A DNA stretch of 64,000 nucleotides from Adiantum capillus-veneris. Lineage: Eukaryota > Streptophyta > Polypodiopsida > Polypodiales > Pteridaceae. Location of the stretch: positions 95,903,882 to 95,967,881 of the forward strand of contig CM043971.1 in NCBI GenBank assembly GCA_014529385.2, read 5' to 3'. Shown here one piece after another: positions 53,830 through 64,000 of the stretch. The position numbers and the translations under genes were made by a program. Within the stretch, counting starts at the first letter, position 1; each line of letters opens with the position of its first letter. Under the pieces are notes generated by a model. That model made no database searches. It was given only the letters and a program-made list of their open reading frames with translations, and was not told the DNA's origin.

Positions 53830-54050
53830 TGCATGCGTATATGCGTGTGTGTGTGTGTGTGTGTGTGTATGTATGGGTGTGTGAGTGTATTTGTATAAGT
53901 ATAGGTATATATAAGTGCATATTTGTATATGTGTGTTCTCGTGGGTACGTGTGTGTACATGTGTGAGTGCGTAAGTGTGAGTGTGTGTGTGTGTGTATGT
54001 GTTTGTATATGTATGTGTGTGCGTGAGCGTGCATGCGTGGGCTGTGTACA
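53830..54050. repeat. Imperfect (GT)n region
   Basis: Runs of GTGT interrupted by GTAT, GCAT and GAGT across about 200 bp; the open frames are His/Thr-rich simple repeats. Confidence 0.9.
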
Positions 54051-54225
54051 GAGAGCGCATGTGGCGGGCTAGGAGTTGGGCAGCCTACGGGAGAGACAGA
54101 GCACGAGAGAGAGTGAGAGTGAGAGTGGGGGGAGATGGTGAGGGAGGGGAGAGGGGATAGGGTTGGGGGGTGTGGATGGCAGGAAGCACGCGGGCGGGCT
54201 GTGGATGAGCATGAGGCCCGGGAGG

Positions 54226-54283
54226 GGGGGGGGGGGGGGTAGCGACAGCAGGCGCGACAAGGAGACGGAGGGGGAGCTTGTTC

Positions 54284-54335
<52 letters not shown>

Positions 54336-54376
54336 ATGCCAATGGATAGCTCCCACCAAGGGGAGAGAGGGAGAGA

Positions 54377-54412
<36 letters not shown>

Positions 54413-54630
54413 GATAGGGGTTGTGAGGGGAAGGGGAGTAGAGGATAGAGGAAGAGAGGGTGTGAAAGATAGAGGGAGGGAGAGGTGGTATTTTCCCTAA
54501 GGCCCGCCATGTCTACTTCCAAGAGAGAGAGCTAAGTCTAGGTGTAGATGGGGGGGGGGGGGCTTAAGGGCGAAGGAAGTATGGACGAGAGGAGGTGGGA
54601 GTACGGCCCGTCGAGGCTGGAGTGTGGACA

Positions 54631-54683
<53 letters not shown>

Positions 54684-54914
54684 AAAATATTTGGAAGAGA
54701 GAGAGAGATATTTTCTGTGGCGGCCCGCCGTGGCTGGAGTATGACAGAGATATCAATGGCACCTACCGGGCCAGATGATGCAGCGGCAGGGTAGGAGAGA
54801 GAATATTAGAGGAGCCAGGCAATAAGAGAGAGATCGCCTTTTGGTGATAATGGAGGGGTGTGGACAAACTGGCGGCGCCCTACCGGTGGTTAACCTTCGG
54901 GGGGGGGGGGGGGG
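54226..54914. repeat. Cluster of poly-G, (AG)n and (CA)n tracts
   Basis: Poly-G at about 54226-54239, (AG)n at 54284-54332, poly-G at 54379-54411 (33 bases), poly-G at about 54550-54562, (CA)n at about 54633-54680 and poly-G at about 54899-54914. All the purine tracts are on the same strand. Confidence 0.93.
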
Positions 54915-54919
54915 TATGG

Positions 54920-56437
54920 TGAATGGTAAAGGTTTTTTCTTTTCTTTTCTTTTGGTAACAAACCCCTTCTTCCTTAGGGTGTGGTTCTCACGGGCATGGT
55001 TTCAAAAGCTGGCCATCAATGGAAAGCTTCATGCATCACAAGCTTAACATAAACTTTGCAAAACGCATTAACAATCCCAAGCCTCAGTCCCAAGGCCTCA
55101 AACACCTTCGAAGGTGGAGAGAGCTACTGGAGAATGAGGGTAGGGAAGAGGAAGAAGAAACATTCCATAGGAGAAAGAAATAGTTCCTCACTGATCATCA
55201 CTCTTCTTCCTTAGCATAGCATAATATCATAGTAATGAAAATGAAGAAGATGGCAAGCTTAAGCATTGAAGCATGACTCTTGGTCAGATTTTCATTCCAT
55301 AGCCAAGAGTGTTAGTGTAGGTTGTTCACTTCTCCACAAGCTTGAAGAGGGAGATGGAGCTCTTGCATTTTGCACTCCACACAATGAGAGAATGTGTGTG
55401 TGTGTGTCAGAGAGTATGCCCCCTCTCATGCTTGGTCCACACCTCTCTCTCTCTCTCTCTCTCGTATTATTTTATTATTTCATTTGGACATGTGTCCTCT
55501 TTTTCCTCTTTGAGAGAAAGAACTTAATTATTTATTTTTATGTGTCTAAATTCTCATTGGACCCCTTTAAAACCTAACCAATAGCATTCAAGTACATCAT
55601 GAGGTCCACGTGTGGAGAATCATTTGAACATGTGTCTTTTATGCTTATTAAGTCATTTGGTTGAGTTGAATACTTCAAGGACTTAGTCATTCAAGCAAGC
55701 ATGTGTCTTTTATGATTCTTAAGTCATTTTTTTTTAATTGAATACTTCAAGCCTTAGTAAATCAAGCGTGGACATTCATGCCTCTTTAGAATTTATCTTT
55801 GAATTTAACATTTCAAAAACCTTAGTCATTTAAACATAAAAATCACCTCAAGCTTTCGGCAAGGTTCCCTTTGGCAAGGTTCCCACAACCACTTTAAGCA
55901 TCTTATCATCTCATTTGGTAAAGCTAGATATTATATTTTATGACATTACCTCTCTCTTGAAATCATAGTCGTCCTCCACTATGAGGTAGAGAAGATAAAG
56001 CCTAGTCATTAGTCCATGTTTCTTAGCGGGTAGACTCATCCCTTTTTACCCTATGACATCATTCTAGAAAGGATGACTAATTCATTTGGTGCTCGGGAGA
56101 CTTAGTTGCCGCAAGCATGTCTACTCTTTAGTCCATATCATACTTCCAAATTAGAGTGACAAGTTCTACTTGGTGTTTGGGAGACGTCGTCACCACAAAC
56201 ATGATCCTAAGCATGCATACTTCTTAAATTTTGTGCACAATAAAAGAAAGAGAATGAGTCTTATAAGACAAAAACTTTGTTCATTTAAAATGCATTTTCA
56301 TTTGCTTACTCTAGTTTAGCATTGTAAGCATTGACAAGGTTCATATTATCCTAAGGCTAGGTTCCTTATCCATCTAGCATCTTTAAAAGGATAATTCTAA
56401 AACTTAACAAGATATCATTGGATAATCTTACCGTTTC
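54920..56437. other. Unassigned stretch
   Basis: No domain recognised; a short (CT)n run lies at 55443-55463. Confidence 0.5.
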
Positions 56438-56964
56438 TTAGTACCTTGTCTTCTTGTGTCGAAGAATCGATTTGGGCTGCAACACCTCTTCTTGATCTTC
56501 AATCTGTAGCGGGTCCTTCATTATTGGTTCTTTTTGTGGATCTCCTTTGTAAGGCTTGAGTAGGCTCACATGGTTAACATTGTGAATGAGCCAATGGTTG
56601 GCCAACTTTAATTGATAAGCCATCTCATTGATTGGCTTAAGAATTTCAAAAGGACCATAGTATCTTTTTGCTAGTTTAGCATAATACTCTTGGTGGCCTG
56701 TAAGAATCTTACCTGTAGTATGGCTTAGATGAGTCTTGAGAAACTTTAGCAGGACCAAATCATTTTTCTTAAAGGCTAAGGCTCTTCTATTCTTATTAGC
56801 AGCAATCCTTTTTGCCTTTTCTGTAAGATGGATATAACCCTTTTTACTCTTTTGAAAAGATTCTTGTAAGTCTCGTCTATATTCATCAGCAACGAAGATC
56901 TCTCATATACCTTAAGTAGTAGGGGACATTTGGATCTTCCCTCTTTAACCTCGAAAGGTGCTTT
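56410..56964 (-). pseudogene. Gypsy-K integrase C-terminal fragment
   Basis: On the reverse strand, after a frameshifted start (PFEVKEGRSKCPLLLKVYER), the frame from 56758 reads LVLLKF-like MVLLKFLKTHLSHTTGKILT, then KRYYGPFEILKPINEMAYQL and LIHNVNHVSLLKPYKGD. This is the Gypsy integrase C-terminal domain. EEVLQPKSILRH at the end looks like the start of a chromodomain. The right end is cut at 56964 by LARD-H. Confidence 0.85.
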
Positions 56965-57451
56965 TGCTACAGTTGGGAGCGCGGAAAGCCCTGCAAAATA
57001 CTCAAAATAGCACATAGCAAGCCATAAATCAACAAATCTGTATAACTGGCACATCCACGAACTCGTAATCGAAGCTATACGCGAACAGCGAGAGACGTAG
57101 AGCGGAAGAGAGGGAAAGAGCACGCACAGGCGCACCTCCTAGAGAGGAGTGTTACGCCGGCACGACGAGAGAGAAGAGGGGAGAGGGGAGAAGAAGTACA
57201 CAGACACTGGGTGCAATCTCCCCCCGTGCAAGAGTGACCATTTTTCTCTTGCACGTATTTGTTATATAGATTTCTTGAATGGTCAAATTGGTTACAAACT
57301 GGCCGGTCGGTCATTAATGGCCAAAGCTCATAAAAGAGCACTTGAATAATAAAATGTACATGATATACATATCCATTCGCATAGGCCAAGCTGGGTCTAG
57401 TCTTTTCTACCTATCATCTGTAATAAATAATAAAATATCAATTCTATAACA
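56965..57451 (-). repeat. 3' LTR of LARD-H
   Basis: 487 bp; on the reverse strand it starts TGTTATAG and ends CTGTAGCA. It matches the right LTR with few differences over some 480 bp, so the insertion is fairly young. Confidence 0.93.
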
Positions 57452-57878
57452 TACCTCTCCGTTGGAAAGCAACTGTCCTCAGTTGAGAAGATAAAAATCT
57501 GCAAACAATACTTGTCAAAAACAATGATTAGAAATCTGTATCAAATAGTAAAACAAAGTCCATAAAATTAGACAACATTGCTTATGCCTGCGGTCATCCA
57601 CATACTACCTATTCTAGTGTCCCATACCACTAGAATAAGTAGTATATGTCATACCCTGATGAATCACGATATCATTGGTCACACTCATCATCAATCTCAT
57701 AATGTCAAATCTCATCACATAAACACTGCCATAATAATCACCAGATACCAAATCCCAATCAAATTCCAATTCCATAGTATAAGTCCAAATCCAGATCACT
57801 TTCATTATATACCCGGGTAACAAAATCATACCATTTGCAGTGGTGGCCAGCCACTGCAGCATGATTTTGTGATTGGTG

Positions 57879-57977
57879 TTGCCCAAATCGGCAAATCTAC
57901 ACCAATAAGACGTGTTGCCTAAATCGGCGAATTTGCACTAATGCTGCCTAAATCGGCGAATCTGCATTCAACATTGT
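57879..57977. repeat. Minisatellite inside LARD-H, left part
   Basis: Three units of about 29-34 bp with the core TGCCTAAATCGGCGAATCTG. The array continues after TIR-2 at 59355-59422 with two more units. Confidence 0.8.
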
Positions 57978-57981
57978 TTAA

Positions 57982-59321
57982 CACTAGGTTGGTAATGGGA
58001 CACTTTTATGTCCTGGGACACTTTTATGTCGTGTTAAGTGACCATTTTCCTTGAATTATGTCAAAAGTTTCAAAATCGATTTTGAGGTGCTATCTATCTA
58101 GAAAGTTGTCTCATGAGCTGAAAAAAACTCGACATTTTTTTGGAATATCAATTCCATCTTTAACCTTGTCCTTGAACAACATTTCAGAACCTAAACTGTG
58201 TGAAAAAGCGGGTCCTGTTTTTGGCTTTTTACAACTTTTTGCAACTATACTACTCTAGATTTCATGTTTGTGAGGTCTATAATGCTAGAGAACTATCTTT
58301 AGTAGTCCTCAACATGTCTTGATGCTTCTAGGGAGAAATAAATGTTAAAGTTGTAAGTTATGATCAAATTACAAAAATTGCCAAATCCTGTTTTTTAGCC
58401 AATTTTAGCTCTTCTATGATTTTTTTGGTGGCTTTCATGATATCCAAATGCAGTTTTGATTTCCTATGTCGCATATTGTAACATAAAGCTAATATTCCTT
58501 GAGTTTTGGGGCACCTAATACCCTATTTTTCATAGTAGACAACGATGGTTGATTTTTTCAATTATAGAAGAAAACGAAACATTCTAGTATATCAAGTATT
58601 GCTTTTTCAATATTGTTAGTTTCTTGTGACAACTACATGCATTTTGTAGGTAGTAACCATATCTAGTCATAAGGATCAAATTTGGCTAGATAGTGAATAG
58701 TTCCTATGGGATTCTACAACTCATAATGTTGAACCCAGTTTTTCCATGTTTACTGTATTTAGCACTTCATCTTTGTCCCCAAGATTTCCCTTGGTAAGAG
58801 ATGTATTATTCTTTTGACATGCTCCATGGCTCCTTATGAACCTAAAGGACAATAGGGAACTAAGAAAACATGCATATATTATTTGTATTGAGCGTGGCTA
58901 TAGAAACTTTGATGATAGGTTTGCAGAATATTAAAAATTCAACTTTTTTGAACCTATTTCTTTTGGCAAAACAAAAAATAGTGAGTGAGAAGCAATCATA
59001 TGTTCAGATCACCAACCCATTGAAGTTAACTAGGGAATTTATCTCAAGTCCTACAAAAATCCCTAATCTTATTTTTATGCAACAAAACGTAAGAAATGAC
59101 TGTTTTGATGAAAATGTACTAGTCCATCAACTTTGGAGGCTTGGTGTGACCAAAGGATGAGAAATTTTACAAGTTTCTTATTTTTTCCATGTGTAGTAGG
59201 CCTTGAACTATAACCTCATGAAATGATTTTACAAAATGAGTGGATCTACTATGGTTTTGGAGGTTTTTTTCAAAACCCTGAAAGGACACTTTTATGTCTT
59301 GTTAGGTTACCAACCTAGTGT
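57982..59321. mobile_element. TIR-2: second TTAA-flanked inverted-repeat element
   Basis: 1340 bp between TTAA copies at 57978-57981 and 59322-59325. Ends are CACTAGGTTGGTAA and TTACCAACCTAGTG, a 14-bp perfect inverted repeat. Subterminal GGACACTTTTATGTCC and GACACTTTTATGTCG-type palindromes match the pattern of TIR-1. No transposase is seen; frames at 58058-58258 and 58870-59160 have no known domain. Confidence 0.87.
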
Positions 59322-59354
59322 TAAGAAATCATGAATCTACAATTTGTGGTTGTG

Positions 59355-59422
59355 CTGCCTAAGTCAACGGATCTGCACCAAGATGAGTGTCTACACACTG
59401 CCTAAATCGGCGAATCTGTGTG
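59355..59422. repeat. Minisatellite inside LARD-H, right part
   Basis: CTGCCTAAGTCAACGGATCTG and CTGCCTAAATCGGCGAATCTG units continue the array broken by TIR-2. Confidence 0.8.
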
Positions 59423-59429
59423 TCTGTGA

Positions 59430-60250
59430 CCAATGGACTAGGCTAGGCATAAACATATAACATTTTTCACATGTATGAGACTAATTTGGAGCATTATTGA
59501 GGAGGAGGGTACTTACAAACTGTTGTTCACTATCCAGAGCACCTTAGCCCACATGAGTAGCTGTATAGCTAGGGGTGGTTCAAGGAAATGGCTAGGAGTC
59601 AAATTGTCGAATGCTAAACAAGTGCTTTAAAAGTGAAGGTTAGTAGCAAAAGCATCATTTGGTTAATGTCAATCAAGATTAAAAATTGGATTATATAACA
59701 AAATTTATAGACTAAACCAAAATACAAATGTTAAGCCACTTTCAATGCAATTATGATCAATATAAATTTCACAACTTTGTAGTGCGCATAAAGTTTAGAT
59801 CCTACAACATTGTATAAGAGCAAGTTGTGAAGGAAGCATGCAAAAATTATTGACAAGAGCAGTATCAATTTTACAAAGTTTGCAAAAAAAAGAGTCTTTA
59901 GGAACGCGTTATATACTTGTTCAAAATAATCACAATTATGTGCCATGCTCAATATACATTAATAGTGTTTTATTTGGAAGATTTGTTGAAGACTTCTATG
60001 TCACTAATGAATACATACAACTTACAAATTGACATGTCTATATTGATCTCCTATGTCCACGAGTCTTTGTTCTTTCTATACAAATACGAACTTGACCTAG
60101 TTTATGCTTCTCAGACAAGAAGCACTTAAATTTTTCATGAGTATTGAAAACAATTCTATCTTGGCATGCTATTCATATAGTATGCCTTAATTCATTGAGC
60201 AAAAATCTACTAGTGGTTTGCGGATTTGTTATAGCTCTTCAAGTCTGCTC
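59430..60250. other. Unassigned interior of LARD-H
   Basis: AT-rich; no domain recognised. Confidence 0.5.
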
Positions 60251-60459
60251 AAAAGTGCGCAAGGCGCAGGGAGACCATGAACGAACAAGAAGAGCTTCGT
60301 AGTTTTCTAGGATTACAGGATGGGTGATCATGCCTTTTCAAAGCCCACACATTTCCAGACCATTAGGGCAGCCTTGTTGGGGTACCTCGGCACTCACAGC
60401 ATATACAAGCTTGGTACCCACACCAGTAGTCACTACCGATGCTTCCACGTCCACGGTCT

Positions 60460-60980
60460 AGAAAAACACGTGCTATCCAAGGCAGATGTCTTGGTTGCTT
60501 CACATCCGAAAAGTCCACATGAAACAGCTCACTCCAAAGCCAATGAGAAAACCCTTTGGTGAGGCTCAAGATGCTTGTTCCAAAACTGAAGAGGCTTTGC
60601 AAGCATTCAAGGATATAGTAAATAAACTAAAGCTAGCTTCTGACAAGGATGCAGACCCAAAAAACTTGCAAACACTTGAGACTTTGCTCGCTCATCTGCT
60701 ACTCTTGAAGAATAATAGAGAATAGGTGAAACATGTGCCACACTTGCAGAGTGGCGCAAGGAGTCAGCAAAGCCTTTGTTATATGTACAAAAAGGATTTG
60801 AAATACTCAGACGCATCAAATTAAGATACAATCGCAAAGTTTACAGGATGCCATTGCCTGTATGAAATAGCAGCATCCAATAAAGGCGAGTTTGAGAAGT
60901 CTTTGAAGCAAGTAGAACACCTCGAACGGCACTTAGAGAAACTGCCCGTAGTTAAAGTTTTCAAGCCAAGCTGTTTTGAT
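60460..60980 (+). pseudogene. Coding-like cargo of LARD-H, unidentified
   Basis: The frame at 60486-60725 reads GEAQDACSKTEEALQAFKDI and KLKLASDKDADPKNLQTLET, a helical, charged protein-like segment ending in a TAG. Coding-like sequence seems to go on in other frames (AEWRKESAKPLL-like and LRRIKLRYNRKVYRM at 60730-60860; EFEKSLKQVEHLERHLEKLP at 60885-60950). It is antisense to LARD-H. It has the look of a captured host exon or cDNA, but no family is recognised. Confidence 0.35.
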
Positions 60981-61416
60981 TAGATGCAGTTCAAATGTCT
61001 CTTGTACGACAGGCTGAAGAAGCACTCCCTTATTTTGTCAAGTATGTCAAGTTGAAGAAAAGACTAGTCGCTCGAGATGATCCAAGCCTTGCACATTCAA
61101 GCGACTGAAGCTTTCCAAGAAGGAGGTCAGAATGCTGAAGAAGTTCTATAATATTTGAGGAGCTATAATGTTGTGTAAGAGGGACTTAGCAGTTTTCTAT
61201 CAGTTTTTCTGGAGATGAAGCAGCACTGAAAGCAACAGATACCGAAGGTGAAATTGACATTGCTTTTCTGAGATGGGAAAAGCTCTCGCAAACGGCGATC
61301 TATTTGAAAAATTATACCCTAAAAAAACAAAAGTCTCCAGCCTGAGTGTGTGTGTGTGTGTGTGTAGCCGCTGGTGTGGCTGCCAGCTAAAGAGAGAAAA
61401 GTGTGTGTTAGCATGC

Positions 61417-61419
<3 letters not shown>

Positions 61420-61488
<69 letters not shown>
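61420..61488. repeat. (AG)n microsatellite
   Basis: About 34 AG units, between short (GT)n runs at 61346-61364 and 61502-61521. Confidence 0.98.
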
Positions 61489-61491
<3 letters not shown>

Positions 61492-61784
61492 AACTAAGTT
61501 GGTGTGTGTGTGTGTGTGTGTGGCTCTTATTTGTGAGAGCATGTGGCCGCCAGTCGCAAAAGAGACAGTGAGTGTTCATGCGACACCAGCCGCAAGGTGG
61601 TGAGTATTGCATGCCAGTTGGGTGGTGGGCACAGCCAATCGCTGGAAGTCATTAACTGATGAGAGGGAGAGAGAAAAATATCGAGAATTCGCATGGCAAT
61701 GTGTGTGTGGGGAGGGGAAACTATGAGAGAAAGAGAGAGTCAAGCCGCAATGGGAGCTAGCCGATGACGGCTCGAGTGCATGGG

Positions 61785-63500
<1,716 letters not shown>

Positions 63501-63506
63501 GCCAAA

Positions 63507-63518
63507 GCTCTGATACCA
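63507..63518 (-). other. Primer-binding site of LARD-H
   Basis: Reverse strand TGGTATCAGAGC, one base from the LTR end; the initiator-Met type usual in Copia elements. Confidence 0.93.
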
Positions 63519-63519
63519 C

Positions 63520-64000
63520 TGCTACAGTTGGGAGCGCGGAAAGCCCTACAAAATACTCGAAATAGCACATAGCAAACCATAAATCAACAAATCTGTATAA
63601 CTGGCACATCCACGAACTCGTAATCGAAGCTATACGCGAACAGCGAGAGACGTAGAGCGGAAGAGAGGGAAAGAGCACGCGCAGGCGCACCTCCTAGAGC
63701 GGAGTGCTACGCCGGCACGGCGAGAGAGAAGAGGGGAGAGGGGAGAAGAAGTACACAGACACTGGGTGCAATCTCCCCCCGTGCAAGAGTGACCATTTCC
63801 CTCTTGCACATATTTGCTATATAGATTTCTTGAATGGTCAAATTGGTTACAAACTGGCCGGTCGGTCATAAATGGCCAAAGCTCATAAAAGAGCACTTGA
63901 ATAATAAAATGTACATGATATACATATCCATTCGCATAGGCAAAGCTGGGTCTAGTCTTTTCTACCTGTCAGCTGCAATAAATAATAAAATATCAATTCT
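63520..64000 (-). repeat. 5' LTR of LARD-H (cut by the window end)
   Basis: It matches 56965-57445; about six bases remain outside the window. Differences are single bases such as GCACGC versus GCGCGC-type changes near 63680. Confidence 0.93.

Noticed and set aside
57879-59422. CRISPR-like array of regularly spaced repeats
   Set aside because: The units are contiguous minisatellite repeats with no unique spacers, and the window is eukaryotic.

Overview
The window looks like a stretch of a large, repeat-choked land-plant nuclear genome. Evidence: several lineages of plant LTR retrotransposons (Ty1/Copia with initiator-Met-type primer sites, Ty3/Gypsy including a chromodomain-bearing chromovirus), an L1-type LINE, tRNA-derived SINE-like sequences, miniature inverted-repeat elements, and very long (CT)n/(GT)n microsatellites and poly-G tracts. 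No intact host gene was recognised. The only host-like sequences are two tandem fragments of a DEAD-box RNA helicase (12.2-13.0 kb) and an unidentified coding-like cargo inside a non-autonomous LTR element (60.4-61.0 kb). The species cannot be fixed from the sequence; a fern, lycophyte or gymnosperm is a guess.

Layout. 1-6.9 kb: a diverged tandem repeat with a 20-bp palindrome, split by a nearly complete Copia element (Copia-1) with a 5-bp target-site duplication. 7-10.7 kb: unassigned sequence, then a deleted reverse-strand Gypsy element (Gypsy-A). 11.2-14.0 kb: GC-rich inverted cassettes around the helicase fragments and the first long microsatellite. 14-16.7 kb: degenerate LTR-element debris. 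16.7-22.3 kb: Gypsy-B, a sister of Gypsy-A, interrupted by a TTAA-flanked terminal-inverted-repeat element (TIR-1). 23.6-29.5 kb: two Copia remnants (Copia-X2, Copia-D). 29.5-33 kb: reverse-strand Gypsy-E, abutting Copia-D head-on. 33.9-36.7 kb: Copia-X pol end plus LTR, with a 1.95-kb TRIM-like element nested in that LTR. 36.8-39.5 kb: microsatellites, poly-G, a 160-bp tandem duplication with foldback arms, and a SINE-like sequence. 39.6-41.8 kb: LINE ORF1 and the endonuclease part of ORF2, cut by Gypsy-F (41.8-48.4 kb). 48.5-53.6 kb: SINE-like repeats, an LTR-like sequence, unidentified reverse-strand ORFs and reverse-strand Gypsy-G. 53.6-56.4 kb: simple repeats. 56.4 kb to the end: a reverse-strand Gypsy integrase fragment (Gypsy-K) interrupted by a large non-autonomous LTR element (LARD-H), which holds a second TTAA element (TIR-2) and runs to the right edge.

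Nothing here works as an operon or pathway. The genes are retroelement polyproteins (gag, protease, integrase, reverse transcriptase, RNase H) in states of decay, and the interest lies in nesting order, recurrent families and unexplained cargo. The least ordinary items are the two-copy TTAA/CACTAG element family, the TRIM-in-LTR nest, the roughly 55-residue domain found three times upstream of Gypsy gag genes, and the cargo of LARD-H.
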